Positions 1 through 12,013 of a stretch of DNA of 64,000 bases are shown here, piece by piece. Below the pieces are notes generated by a model. It searched no databases and was not told where the DNA came from. It saw nothing but the letters and a program-made list of their open reading frames with translations. Positions within the stretch are counted from its first letter, which is position 1, and each line of letters begins with the position of its first letter. Position numbers and translations under genes: made by a program. The DNA is from Adiantum capillus-veneris (Eukaryota > Streptophyta > Polypodiopsida > Polypodiales > Pteridaceae): assembly GCA_014529385.2 (NCBI GenBank), contig CM043944.1, positions 66,044,895 to 66,108,894 on the forward strand, read 5' to 3'.

Positions 1-401
1 GAGGCCTTTGATTCTGGTTGAAGTTTTTGCTCAATGAAGTTTTGTTGATGTTCTAGGTCTAAAATTTTTGAAGTTTCGGTTTGGGTTAATATTTTTGGGT
101 TCATAATTGTCTACCAGTCTTATGATGCTTAAGTTATGGAATGGAAAATCTATGGACCGATGGTCAAGATCAAGACAAGTGTAACGTAGATTATCTTGCA
201 TGGCCTTCATACATAATAAGTTCTTCCTTCTTTGTTGTAAGTTTTGAGACTTTTTCATCCTCAAGATGAGGTATTTTGATCTCAAGGACAGGAGCAAAAT
301 TTAGTTTTTTCTTCCCCTACTCAAGCTGAATGGTCTTACCCACATCAAGAACATCTGTAAAATTGGTAAGCGAAAGACTCTAAGGTCTAGTCTTCATAGG
401 A

Positions 402-964
402 TTATGTAAGCCTGACACAAATGATGCCACTTTGACTTCTCGAGTCATTCCCGCTTAGAGCGTCTGCAAAATTGGTAAGATAAAGACGATCAAGTAAGCC
501 TGACACAAATGATTCCACTTTGACTTCCCGAGTTATTCCCACTAGAGCATATTTCACAAGGGTCAAGAAATGTTCATAATACAACTGCACGTCTTTAGTC
601 CTTTGAGTACAATCAAGAAATTCATCCAAACGGTCCAAACAATATACTTTTTTCTAATAACTCTTCTTTAGTTGAGTCTTTAGAGAATTCCAAGTTGCTG
701 CATTAGGACCAGCATTGTTACAATGGTCTCTCCACCAACACTTGGCCATCTTCTCCAATTTGACCTCATCAATAATAGCATTTTTCTCTGTAGATGAATG
801 AGCCAAGTCCAAGTAATCATCCCTATGCTAAATCCAATCTTCAATAAATTTGCCTGCATCTTTGCCCTCCTAAACTTGTACAGCATAGCATCAACTTTTG
901 AACAATCAATAATTGTTTGTTGATAGAGGCACAATTGGTACATTGGTATTTGCAACGGTTTCAT
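402..964 (-). pseudogene. decayed LTR-retrotransposon gag fragment
   Basis: Read on the minus strand, this stretch has a coherent capsid-like frame from about 880 down to 402. Recognisable pieces are AHSSTEKNAIIDEVKLEKMA, then KCWWRDHCNNAGPNAATWNS, an in-frame TAG after LKKSY, and then LDRLDEFLDCTQR and ITREVKVESFVSGLL. The pattern (charged helices, a W-rich centre, TWNSLK) resembles plant retrotransposon gag, where the protein packages element RNA in virus-like particles. At least two in-frame stops and a frame change near 850 make it non-functional. No pol follows on this strand. The exact superfamily is uncertain; a Ty3 origin is my guess. Confidence 0.5.
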
Positions 965-1224
965 TTTCTCTCAGAGGCATGGTAGCTTACTACACCATAT
1001 CAACCAAGATCGCTCTTAGTACAATATATACTACTCCGCTCTAAGTCACTCTTATTAAAATATGGTTGGAAATTAAGAGTAAGGCAAGAGAGTGGAAGAA
1101 AGAATAACACATGAATTAAATCAATTCTACATGGCAAAAAACTGTAGTTCATAAATTTACACTATGTCTCAAAAACTTCAATAATTTCTAATGGTCCCAA
1201 CATAATGTACTCTATAATAGCCAT
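965..1224. other. AT-rich stretch, nothing recognised
   Basis: No open frame, repeat or motif that I can name lies between the gag fragment and the copia LTR. Confidence 0.5.
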
Positions 1225-1578
1225 TGTGACACCCTTCGACTACTAGATCATAGTGGTCCCATTGTGGGAGTATGTCTAGTGAATTATCCTAGTAATTCTT
1301 CACCATTTTTGGCTTGAACATCTCCCTGGTGGCATGAGAGTTGTACCATTCCTATGTGAGTGAACGTCTCATCATAGGTACTCCCATGTTGCTATGAATT
1401 GTCACATTCTTGTATGTGAAGTTGTCATCAAAATAAGTAGATTATTTGGAAAAATTGTTTTGTGTCTCCCATCCATGAGTGCTTTATATACTTGAACAAT
1501 CCGCTAAGCACTTAGACCTATTGTAGGCGTTGTACAAGACCGTGGATTGTGGACTTTCCAAATAGGTCAAACCCAACA
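1225..1578 (+). repeat. candidate copia 5' LTR (354 bp)
   Basis: The stretch begins TGTGACACCC and ends ACCCAACA, so it has TG...CA termini. It is followed after two bases by an initiator-Met-type primer-binding site. No second copy was found in the window, so the limits rest on termini and position only. Confidence 0.55.
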
Positions 1579-1580
1579 AT

Positions 1581-1592
1581 TGGTATTAGAGC
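1581..1592 (+). other. copia-type primer-binding site
   Basis: TGGTATTAGAGC differs by one base from the common plant TGGTATCAGAGC, which pairs with the 3' end of initiator methionine tRNA to prime reverse transcription. Confidence 0.6.
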
Positions 1593-3273
1593 TTTTAGCT
1601 AGCATATATCTCCTAATCCATTTTGGATCCTAAGCATCCTCATTGTACTAGGTTGTCATGGCCCTCTCTCCCTTAGCCATTGGAATTGTTAATTCAATAT
1701 CCCTTTGCATTGCATATTAATCGTCGTGCCGACTACATTGTTTTCTTCTTTTGAAGTCCTTTAGTAATGGGATACGTACTATCGGTGACGCTACCCTTTC
1801 TAATTGATATTATGTAATTTGTTCATATTTGGCTGAGCTCTATCGCAAATTTGAGAAAGTTTTCAAGCGTGCGTATCCGTAACACTTAATTTTGAGCTCT
1901 CAAGATTCTTAATTAGCGGAGGGTGTGCTAAATTCATCATTCTACCTTGGTCTCTTTTGCTCATAAGAATATTTATATAATCTTTTGGATTATGTGTGTG
2001 TGTGGCTGTGAAGACAAAAAGGCATGGGATCCACCTCTTTATTGCCCAAGGCCCCAAGCTTGATGTTGTGTTTTGACCAATCAAGGTTCTGTGCAACCTC
2101 ATTATGAAGCTCGTTGTGAACCCTCAATCTACACTCGTCACTTCCATGAGCCCCTAGGATTCTTTATCTACTCGGCTACTACCCCATCTATACTACTACC
2201 TGCAAATAGCATATAGAGCTTGCCCAAAATCACCATATCCTACCTACAACACTGCCCCAATTTGTTGCTCCCTATGCGTAGCCTCGACAATCATCTTCAG
2301 CCCCTGCACAACCTTCACCTGCATTAGCAGCATCGCTGTCTACTAGTACTGATTTCTTGCAAGAGCTTGCCTAAATTTTCTTGGCCTTACTCCGATTACT
2401 TTCCAATGCAGCAATTTGCATTGCCTTATCTGCTCAAGCTCGGCACTATCATTTGGTAGCCCTCGGCATCTGCAGTGGAGTATTCTGGGTTATCACACGC
2501 AGTTCCCTGCAGATTGCGCCGGTTTTGGGGGGGGGCACCTACAACTCATAGCTCTCAACTTCCAACGCAGCGAGCGGGTTGGCTCCTCCTCAAACACTCC
2601 AGCTCGTCTTACTTGATTTCGACAAAGACCTTAAGCTGTCATCGATTATGTCGGCCCTGCAACTCCTTGTTAATGGGTGGTTGTTTTTTTTATTTGGAAT
2701 TTCTAAGCCTTGTTCCCACAATGCTTTTGAAGCTCAAGAAGGCACCATTCCCTCACAAAATTGCATTGCCCTTCATAAGAGGCTCTTTCTATGGGTTTGC
2801 CTTACAAGTCATACAAGCACATGTTTATCTCATGAGGAGGCTTCACAACAATGACACTAAGCACAACGCATCCCTCATTGTAATGTATGTAGGTAACCAT
2901 GTTTTTGTATGCAAGTTGTAAACAGGTTTAGATCGACACTTCCTATGTGTCAAGTATATGGTAAGACCGCATGTCAACTTTAGCACACACCATATACGCA
3001 CCACATTTTCTATATACGTGTGTATTGTACCATTAGATAAGAAAGGTAATCATCAACAAATGCCAAATTTATGAAAAAAAGTTCTATTTTTTGTCTTTTT
3101 ATTAATAAAGAAAGGACCCCTCCACCTTTAGGCCTACAAGTTTGACCACTCACTTTTAGGACTAGCCACACCCACCATTCCAGTCCACATGGCAGTCCCC
3201 CATTTGCTCATTCCTTAATCCCATTTTCAATCTCATGGAAAATAAAGAGGCCCTACTATACACCATTTCCTTC

Positions 3274-3560
3274 CTAATGTATGCATCTATTTAAAAATCC
3301 TACTCTATTATGAGATCTTTGCCCTATAGATTGGCATGACGATTGCCACTTTTCTTCTAGCCTTGCAAGCTTTAACTTTAACATTTTCATCCCTTTTACA
3401 ATGTCATCTAATATGGATTTTTCACTCTTTGGAACTACAATAACAAGGTTTATAGGACTCTTAGGAACACTTGGGGCTTGAGGAGGGTTGGCTATCATTT
3501 TATCTCTTTGTCATTGTCGCTTGGCTAGAAGTGATACAGCATCTTTGACCTCATGTGCAT
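3274..3560 (-). pseudogene. Ty3 gag linker fragment
   Basis: On the minus strand a 74-residue frame carries ILDDIVKGMKMLKLKLARLE, preceded upstream by HEVKDAVSLLAKRQ. This order resembles the segment of plant Ty3 gag between capsid and zinc knuckle in which a conserved helix (MKxLKLKLARLE) occurs. There is a stop between the two motifs and no zinc knuckle survives. Homology is judged by eye and is only moderately certain. Confidence 0.4.
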
Positions 3561-3775
3561 ACTTTGTGTGACACTAAACTCAATAGACCTATATCTAGTC
3601 ATATCGCTCAAGTTCTCACCATACATCTTATGTGTCAGATTGTTATGCTTTGGTCATTTCTAGTTGTGTGATAAAGAGAAGCCTCTTTCTTTTGATGAAG
3701 CACAAAATTCAAAATATTAGATGGCTACCATGCAATTAGAATACGATAAACTTATAAGAATGACACAGCCCGACT

Positions 3776-3890
3776 TTATGTGATTTGCCTCTTGGCAAAA
3801 ATGCCATTGGTACAAAGTGGGTTTACAAGTTGAAACATAAGACAAATGGTGAGATTGATCACACACTTGTTGCAAAGTTTATGCACAATA
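3776..3890 (+). pseudogene. copia reverse transcriptase, N-terminal fragment
   Basis: The frame reads DLPLGKNAIGTKWVYKLKHK and then TNGEIDHTLVAKF. This matches the start of the copia RT domain, where a P-x-GKKAIGTKWVYKxKxxxxG block precedes the first catalytic region. The catalytic YVDD region is absent, so only about 35 codons are left. It probably belongs to the copia element that starts at the LTR near 1.2 kb. Confidence 0.65.
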
Positions 3891-4096
3891 GAAATGAATT
3901 GACAATGAAGAGATTTCTATTCCCACTTTTTGTATGGCTACTATTTGTTTTCTATGTCACGGTAGCTCATCTTGTATGGAATGTACATATATCATACATT
4001 GTTACTACTTCCTTGAATGGTTTTATACTTGAGGAAGTATGACGTGTAGCACATCCTTGGAGTTGTGTCAAGAAAGGATAGGAGATTAAAGTTTGT

Positions 4097-4200
4097 AACA
4101 CATTATGTAAGCCCACATTTGGTAGTTATCCCCATCTAATTTGTACTTAACACATCATGTAGGCCCACATTTTGTAGTTATCCCCATCTAATTGTTACTT
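4097..4200. repeat. tandem duplication, 52-bp unit x2
   Basis: 4097-4148 and 4149-4200 are head-to-tail copies. Both start AACACAT(T/C)ATGTA and contain GTAGTTATCCCCATCTAAT, with a handful of differences between them. Confidence 0.9.
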
Positions 4201-4625
4201 AGCAGCAAGCATCTGTGTTTTTGTACTTATGTGAAAATTGATCCAAAAGCAAAAAACAAAGTAAAAATTCTTTATATATATCATAGCCTAAGGAGGACTA
4301 TAAGAGAAATGTTCTACAAAAAATACAGTGACAAAAATTATGCACAAAAGGAGGAAATTGCCTAGACATGGTAGTATCTCTAGTGGAAATGAAGGTTGAA
4401 ATGAGTTCAAATCTAACAATCTACTACTGGTCATTAAAGCTCACTCAACTCAACTGAGCAAGAGTCGCTAGCAATGGAAGTGACTATGCTCAAAAGGATA
4501 CAACTTGATATAATATTGAAATTAGGGTTGCAAGGTTGCAGGTACAGCTTAGAGAAGATGAATAAGCTCAAGGCACACATGAGAGTGTAATTGCTTAGTG
4601 TGAAAAATAGAAAGATAAGTTAACC

Positions 4626-4853
4626 CTAGAATGATGGGCGTGCTTGCAATGCACAAGGGGAAAAACTTGCTAGTGAGGGAAAAAATTCCATGTCTCTAAG
4701 TGTGTTCACACACGTCACAACCACATATATGGCAACAACTACTAGCTCAAAATTTTGCACCATCACCATTGTAGGTACTCTATGTAGCTGCATCTTCTCT
4801 ACATACACACAAAGATATTTTGTTATTAAATCTTTACCATCAAATTGATCCAT
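4626..4853 (-). pseudogene. possible Ty3 gag fragment
   Basis: A minus-strand frame begins MDQFDGKDLITKYLCVYVEK and continues with FELVVV. The spacing of FDGKDxTKYL and FELVV recalls the capsid start of some plant Ty3 gag proteins. It lies on the same strand as, and upstream of, the gag linker near 3.3-3.56 kb, so both may come from one decayed minus-strand element. Short and unsupported by any further domain. Confidence 0.35.
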
Positions 4854-6068
<1,215 letters not shown>

Positions 6069-6110
6069 ATTGCAAGAGCTCAAGATCTCTCCTTCTCTAT
6101 CTCTTCACAA

Positions 6111-6122
6111 GGTATTAGAGCC
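6111..6122 (+). other. copia-type primer-binding site
   Basis: GGTATTAGAGCC follows CTCTTCACAA. It matches the initiator-Met-type primer site with one substitution and lacks the leading T. About 400 bp later a copia gag begins, which is the expected order LTR, primer site, gag. Confidence 0.55.
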
Positions 6123-6625
6123 TGGTTGTGTCTGAGGAGCTTGGAGCAGCAAGCAGGTGCGCAGTCTGGGAAGCAGCTTTTGTATTCTCGGGACTCATCG
6201 TTAATGATCTCTGATTGAGGTGATTTATTTTGGAAAGACTGCATCTCAAGGTTCTATACAATTCTTTGGACTAAAACTGTGCAGGTAAATTTCCATTCAA
6301 GGCGTGTTATGACCCCCGTTTTGGAGTTAGAGTGTGTTCGCATGCAAAAACACAAAGGTTCAGGATTCTGTAGATTTTTATATAGGTAGTGCAGAAAGAT
6401 TTGGTTTGGTTGCAGTGTTCACATATACTATTTAGTACAGTGAAACAGGTGTATATATGTAGATTGTGGTTATAGATGATAATCAACTATTTTTAGCAGG
6501 CTGCTCGAAGACTATGTAAAGGTTTGGAAACATTTCATCCAACAATGATGGTTTTAACCAGGTTGTCAATGATAAGTTGGACAAGAACAACTTCCATGCT
6601 TGAAAGTTCAAAATGACTAATTTCT

Positions 6626-6846
6626 TGTAGAGCTTGCGATGAAAGCTTACTACATCACGAATGGACATGACGTGGACAATGAGAGAGCACACCATAGAGA
6701 GAAGTGGGTACTTGAGTGGATAAGATGAGTGTGCGCAAACTGTACAAAGTGAAAGAGAGGTCATTAGGTTTTTTTCTTAAGCATTTATAGGCATTTACAA
6801 CATGTTCACACTTACCTTGGTCACCCAAGTTGGGCGGACCCTAACA
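6626..6846 (-). repeat. 3' LTR of the minus-strand element
   Basis: 221 bp, TG...CA ended. It contains a 20-odd-bp segment at about 6815-6837 (TCACCCAAGTTGGGCGGA, with a small palindrome) that is absent from the other LTR. Confidence 0.9.
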
Positions 6847-6847
6847 A

Positions 6848-6858
6848 TCGTCCCCTTC
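6848..6858 (-). other. polypurine tract of the minus-strand element
   Basis: Reverse complement GAAGGGGACGA directly upstream of the 3' LTR start (TGTTAGGG in element orientation), the position at which plus-strand DNA synthesis is primed. Confidence 0.7.
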
Positions 6859-7658
6859 AACCAAACTTGGTGTCATGATCATCATCATGTGCCTCCTTGA
6901 ACTAAGTTCTCCACTCTCATGACACAACAAGTTTTTGGGTATACTCGCTAACCGTGAGTTAAAGGTTTTGTCACTCTATCGAACTACCATTATGCGGGCT
7001 TTTTGGTTTACCCCCAAACCTCGGGTTTAGGTTTCCCAGTTAGCATCATGAGAGTGGACTACAAAACAAACTAGTGCCTTTTATATTCCATAAGGGAAGG
7101 TCTTACCGCCAAAATCATCATACTTGCTTAGATAGTGTCTAATCCCTTTACAACATAATCTTACTTATAGACATCTTTTCTCAAATGTGTTGTGCATAGA
7201 AGTGTGAACGCCCTCTAAATGTGTTTGTAATTTGCTTGCCAATAGTACAGGACTAACAAAGGTATTGGATATAGCATGAAGGAGATTTTAGATGCTTCTA
7301 TTTCCCTAGGAGTAAGGTGACGTGGACATAAGGGACTTTACGATACTATGAAGAATTTCCTTCACTTTCAATTGGGACTCGCTTTAGCTGTTTTGAAGGT
7401 CATCACTTCCCTCTTTGTGCTATATATGTATTTCCTACCCGCTTATGCTTTCATAGCACAGGACTTTACAACCCAAGCCATGTGCGCTATGTACTCATCA
7501 CTAATGCATTGCTAGGTTTATTATGGCAAGAGCTAAAATGGAGCCATTTGTTTTTTCAGAGATTACAATTTTAAGCAAAATAGAGATAATGTCTTAGAAA
7601 GAATGCTAGAGCGGATAAGGCCATGAAAAAATTGGATAATAAAAGAAAATTCAATTTT

Positions 7659-8129
7659 TTAAAAACCAAATCTACTATCGTGTTGATTTGCCGTCAGCAT
7701 GAGGCCAATAAGTATGTGGTATGGCATCGCTTTGTCTACTACCGGCCTTGTTATGAACTCAACCCTCACCACAACCTCGAGCGCTACGCCGCAGCCACTG
7801 AACCTTGTCCTTTTTCGCAAAAATTCCTCCAGCTCCAGTGCCACCATCCCTCCTCGCTTATGCCCCAGAGTAAGCTCGAGTGGCTTATCAAATTTAACCT
7901 CAATGGTCTTGCTAGCACCAGTGGTTCTTTCTCTGATCCCAATAAGGTGGATAGTTGAGCTTTCTTTGCACCCACTATTTTCTATCTCCATTCTCACAAG
8001 CCTTGTTTCTAGTATGGGTATGCCTAAGAAGGAAATTTGTGAGTTTGTAACTGTGGGTGTTAATTGATACAAAGAACTTGATTTCGTGAGCAAGGAAGAG
8101 GTCGCACTGGTGACAGAGTTCTCACACAC
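7659..8129 (-). CDS. unknown 156-residue frame inside the short LTR element
   Basis: I do not recognise this protein. It is the only sizeable frame on the coding strand of the 1.9-kb element and covers about a third of its interior. The sequence has a hydrophilic N-terminus, a mixed central part (MEIENSGCKESSTIHLIGIR) and a C-terminus rich in V and R. There is no zinc knuckle, catalytic DxD or capsid signature that I can see. A further coding-looking run on the same strand upstream (about 8270-8140, LVYEQDKDWLRAQGKKAVGA) suggests that the original frame was longer and has been broken. It may be a degenerate gag or captured host sequence. Confidence 0.35.
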   Translation of the reverse strand: MCENSVTSATSSLLTKSSSLYQLTPTVTNSQISFLGIPILETRLVRMEIENSGCKESSTIHLIGIRERTTGASKTIEVKFDKPLELTLGHKRGGMVALELEEFLRKRTRFSGCGVALEVVVRVEFITRPVVDKAMPYHILIGLMLTANQHDSRFGF

Positions 8130-8320
8130 ACTTCTTCCTTGTCCGTCTTTCCTTGGGTAGTTCAGCTCCTACCTTGGCTAAGCTTGCTCCTACTGCCTTC
8201 TTGCCTTGAGCTCTCAGCCAATCCTTGTCTTGCTCGTACACCAACTGATCCTTCTCCTTCTCAAATTTTTTTTTGACCTCCTTAGTTTCTCAGATCAATA
8301 CCTCCAAGACCTTGCCCCAA

Positions 8321-8334
8321 AGCTCTAATACCAA
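8321..8334 (-). other. primer-binding site of the minus-strand element
   Basis: Reverse complement TTGGTATTAGAGCT, the initiator-Met type with one substitution, two bases from the LTR. Confidence 0.8.
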
Positions 8335-8336
8335 TT

Positions 8337-8537
8337 TGTAGAGCTTGGGACAAAATATTATTGCATCATGATCGAATGGACATGGCGTGGAGAATGAGAG
8401 AGCACACGATAGAGAGAAGTGGGTACGCGAGTGGATAAGATGAGCATGAGCAAACTATACAACGTGAAAGAGAGTTCATTAGGTTTTTCTCTTAAGCCTT
8501 TATAGGCATTTACAACATGTTCACACTGACCCTAACA
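8337..8537 (-). repeat. 5' LTR of the minus-strand element
   Basis: 201 bp, TG...CA ended, aligned over its length with 6626-6846 apart from the missing internal segment. Shared blocks include GGACATG(A/G)CGTGGA and GCATTTACAACATGTTCACA. Confidence 0.9.
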
Positions 8538-9032
8538 TTTCTTTATGGAAAAAGGTTATTGGGACTACATTGATGAAGAGCATGAGGTAGCAGTGCTACT
8601 ACCATAAGACGGTGTAAGTGCTGTGCAAATTAAGACATTTAAATAATGGAACCAGGGAGCTCGGAAGGTCATGTAGTGGGTTTATTTCACTGTGCAAGAC
8701 ACTATGATTAGGCATATATAGGATGCTCAATCTCCTAAGGAGTCTTGGAACACTTTGATGTCATTGGATGTGACCAACACAAAGGCAAGGAAGGTGCAGC
8801 TAAAGACTGAGCTGAATCATGTTGAGAAGAAAAGTATGTCCATCAATGACTATTCATTGAAGATAAAGAGCATATGTGAGTCACTTGCATTGATTGGTAT
8901 TGCAGTAAAAGTTTGTTTGCGAGGTTTGCGTCCTGAGTACAAACCGTTTAAAACTGATGTCCATCTTCGAGAAAACATTCCCTCAATTAGACATCTAGTG
9001 TCCCTATTGATTATGGAAGTGAAGGAACTTGA

Positions 9033-9260
9033 CACTACAAGAAGTCGCTTAAATTTTGGTGTCAAATTTATCGGCGTTAATCATGGGCGTCGATATATGT
9101 GTAGGTAAGTATGGAGAGAGATAAATTTTTTTTAACTTTCAGTTTTGAATTTTCGACGCAGATTCCGATGTATCTTTTGGCGCCTATACCGATGTCTCTT
9201 CCGACGCCTGTATAGATGAATGTTTCAATGCCTGTACCGATGGAACCTGCAAAAACAAAC
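9033..9260 (+). repeat. CACTA terminus and subterminal repeats
   Basis: After CACTACAAGAAGTCGCTT the sequence has repeated variants of CGACGC and CCGATG: TCGGCGTTAATC, GGCGTCGATA, TTCGACGCAGATTCCGATG, GGCGCCTATACCGATG, CCGACGCCTGTATAGATG and TGCCTGTACCGATG. Such subterminal motifs are the binding sites for the accessory protein in known CACTA elements. Confidence 0.7.
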
Positions 9261-9599
9261 CTGCGGGTCTTTCCCTGCGCATTTCTCTAGTTTTTGTTCC
9301 TCTTCTCTTGCCCTCCTCCTCTTCACCTACTGCAGATCTGTTGCCTCTAACATCTGCGGCAGGTGAAAATTTTGCTTGTGGACTACTCTCTAGCACCAAG
9401 GTGAGATGCTTTTCAAGTTTGTTTCTAGGTTTAGGGTTTAGGGTTGAACATAGTGTGTGTGTACAGTTTGTAGGTTCAAGGACATTTACAAGACTCTTTG
9501 TTGCTCAAAATTTTAATGCATATGAGTGCTCAAAATTTGAATGGATATTAAACTAATTTGTATATTGACAAAATAAAATTTCATGCTTTAAGTTTTTAT

Positions 9600-9850
9600 G
9601 CCATTTTGTTCAAAAATAATGCTTTGGAAAAAATTTGTTTTGAAATTATGGTTTGTGTTGTGAAATTATGGTTTGGGGTAATTTTATTTCGAAACTATGC
9701 TTTGAAATTATGTTATGAAATTACGCTACCATCTCGTCATGTTGTTTTGGAATTATGTTGTTTCAAAATTATGCTATGAAAAAATTTTGTTTTGAAATTA
9801 TGTTTTGAAGAAATTTCGTTTTGAATTATGTCATTTTTGAAATTATGCGA
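9600..9850. repeat. degenerate TTTTGAAATTATG repeat
   Basis: At least ten loosely spaced copies of a (T)GAAATTATG motif with variants such as GAATTATG and GAAACTATG. No frame of interest; probably part of the CACTA internal repeats. Confidence 0.75.
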
Positions 9851-9859
9851 TCGATTGAC

Positions 9860-11340
9860 AAGGTTTTGGTTAAGTTTAGTTTAAGTTATAGGTTACGTTA
9901 CAGTATACCTAGGTTATAAGTTAAATTAGTTGAATTATACGTTAGGCTAAGTTAGGTCATAGGTTAAGTTAGATTAGGTTTATGTTATAAGTTAGATTTA
10001 TGTTAGGTTAGTTTATAGGTTAGGTTATAGGACGTTAATTAGGTTAGATAACCATCCAGGCTAGGTTTAAGCTATGGGTTAGGTTAAGTTATAGTTTATA
10101 GGCTAGGTTAGCTAGATTATAGGTTAGGTTTAGGCAACATGCTAGATTATAGGTTAGGCTAGGTTAAGTTGTAGGTTGTATATACATAAAAGGTTAGGTT
10201 AGGTAAAGGGTTAAGTTAACTAATGTCTAGGTTATAGGTTTGGTTCGAAAAAAATATGATGCTCCCAATTGAAACATTGGCGGTTTATAACCATGATGTC
10301 AGTAGCTTACAAAATTATTGCGAAGTCAATTACCCTAAGACTCTCTCTCACTCTAGAAAAGGGTATCACTCCTCACCGACAAGGTGTCATAAGGGAAAGA
10401 TCTATTTAAGTTAACACCTTGATAGCTGCAATGATTGGATTATATTACACACCATTCACCATGCAAGATTGTGTCAGTTATAGGTTAGGAAACGAGCTAG
10501 CCACAAATAGTAGAAAAAACACAAACGAACTTCGATTATGCTAGGTTATAGGTTAGGTCTAGGTTATAGGCTAGGTAGGTTAGAGGTTAGGTTAGGTTAT
10601 AGGTTTCTAGATAAGGTTATACGTTAGGCTTAGACTATAGGTTATGTTAGGTTAGAGCTAGCGGAAATTTAAGAGAAGAAACAACACATGCAAACGGACT
10701 TTGAAGATGACTCGTGTACTTCAAAAAATGCAAACAGACTTTAATTTGGTTAGGTTATAGATTAGCTTATAGGTTAGGTTTAGGTTTAGGTTACAAGTTA
10801 GGCTAGATTATAGGTTAAGTTTAGGTTTAGGTTACAAGTTAGTCTAAATTATAGGTTAGGTTAGAGCTAGAGATAAATTAATAGTAGAAAAAACGCAAAC
10901 GGACTTCAAAGATGACTAGTGTACTTTAAAAATTGCAAAGAGACTTTGGTTAGGTTAGGTTATAGTTTAGGTTTAGGTTATAGTTGATTATGCTACGTTA
11001 GGTTAGGTTTAGGATATATGTTAGGTTAGATTATAGGTTAGGTTAGAGCTAGCGATAAATTAATAGTAGAAAAAACGCAAACGAACTTTGAAGACGACTC
11101 GTGTACTTCAAAAAACACAAACGGACTTTGGTTAGGTTAGGTTTAAGTTATAGGTTAGCTTAGATTACAGGTTAGGTTAGAGTTAGTGGTATATCAATAG
11201 TAGAAAAAATGCAAACGAACTTCGAAGATGACTCGTGTACTTCAAAAAACACAAATGGACTTCGGTTAGGTTAGCCTATAGGTTAAGTTTAGGTTTAGGT
11301 TTAGGGTTATGTTATGTTAGGTTAGGTTAGGTTTATTATC
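9860..11340. repeat. degenerate TTAGGTTATAGG array with embedded 60-bp module
   Basis: GGTTAGGTTATAGGTTAGG-like sequence recurs throughout with a short, irregular period. At intervals of roughly 130-210 bp a distinct module interrupts it: GTAGAAAAAACGCAAACGGA, CTTCGAAGATGACTCGTGTA, CTTCAAAAAACGCAAACGGA. Clear copies are near 10510 (partial), 10670-10745, 10880-10945, 11065-11130 and 11200-11265. The array is cut by a LINE and resumes after it. Confidence 0.88.
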
Positions 11341-11399
11341 ATATATGATGGCTTCTTGAGCCTATGATAGAAAAAAAGAATATCCATATGATTAACTTA

Positions 11400-12000
11400 C
11401 TATGAAGAGCCTTAGGACCCAGCTGTCCATTTTAGGGAATAGGTAGGGAAGAAAGATCGTTATAATGTATACTCGACTCCCCTTGGTGGTTTTTTGTGTT
11501 GAGGGCCACACATGTTCCCCATGCCTCTAGTAATGCCAAAGGGTAATGGCAAGAAGAGTAAGATAGATCGTAATAAGGGCCTATGGTTCGGGCGCTTGCT
11601 GCTACTTCCGCTCCTCCCCTCGTACTTGCACTCCCCTTGCACTACCCCCCCTGTCGCCTGCCCCCCTCTAGCGCCCGCCCTCAGCCCTGACTACCTGCTA
11701 GGCCACCTGCCCCCACTGCGCTACCCCTGCCTCTGTCTGTCCACCCTAAGCCCCCGATGCCTGTTGTCCACTGCCCCCCTTTTTGTTGCCCTCACCCGCT
11801 GCCCTCTCCCAACCTGGTTTTCCCTCCCCCACCTCTCTTTGCTCACTGAACCCCCCCCCCCCCCCCGGCCCCGCTCATTTATTTTGGCCTTTATCACACC
11901 GAGGTTCTTTTGTCGATTAGCTCTGGCAGTGCTGGTTCTTTGACAGTGCTTGCCGGGGTCCTTTTGCAGAAAAATTGCTTTACCCACTTTCTCTGCCACA
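11400..12000 (+). other. LINE 5' region, C-rich
   Basis: Pyrimidine-rich leader with a C16 run at 11851-11866. A 143-residue proline/leucine-rich frame across it looks like a composition artefact rather than a protein. Confidence 0.5.
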
Positions 12001-12013
12001 GCAGTAGACACAG

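Larger units (their letters stand above)
1225..3900 (+). mobile_element. heavily decayed Ty1/copia element
   Basis: A candidate 5' LTR (1225-1578), a primer-binding site right behind it (1581-1592) and a copia reverse-transcriptase start motif at about 3780-3880 all point the same way. Between them are only scattered gag/protease-like scraps, for example STSTDFLQEL near 2340 and LLDFDKDLKL near 2610. The distance from LTR to RT is about 2.2 kb, shorter than expected for a full copia element, so internal deletion is likely. No 3' LTR was found. It is inference that the pieces belong to one element. Confidence 0.45.
6626..8537 (-). mobile_element. complete short LTR retrotransposon, non-autonomous
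   Basis: Direct repeats at both ends start TGTAGAGCTT and end GACCCTAACA in plus orientation. They are flanked by TTTCT at 6621-6625 and again at 8538-8542, an exact 5-bp target duplication. The primer site (reverse strand TTGGTATTAGAGCT, 8321-8334) abuts the right repeat, and a purine tract (reverse strand GAAGGGGACG) abuts the left one, so the element reads on the minus strand. It is 1912 bp long with no pol. One 156-codon frame of unknown function lies inside. It is inserted in a copia gag, and the host sequence resumes directly after the duplication. The primer site suggests a copia-type mobiliser. Confidence 0.93.
6545..9032 (+). pseudogene. Ty1/copia gag, split by a nested LTR element
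   Basis: Gag coding sequence lies in two pieces, 6545-6625 and 8543-9032. The first carries KLDKNNFHA then KFKMTNF. The second continues (with stops and frame changes) through gag blocks ending in the long open stretch 8755-9032 with KARKVQLKTELNHVEKKSMS, INDYSLKIKSICESLA and the RENIPS block. This is the UBN2-type copia gag, the capsid precursor of the element. The break coincides with a complete minus-strand LTR element (6626-8537) bounded by TTTCT duplications. The right end is cut by the CACTACAAGAAG terminus of a CACTA transposon at 9033. Several in-frame stops show it is dead. Confidence 0.8.

Noticed and set aside
9860-11340. TTAGG/TTTAGGG-like repeats as possible telomere sequence
   Set aside because: The repeat is degenerate, irregular, mixed with a 60-bp module and lies inside a transposon, so it is not an interstitial telomere in any clear sense.
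11512-11943. 143-codon P/L-rich frame
   Set aside because: Composition artefact of the C-rich LINE leader, overlapping an equally long frame on the other strand.
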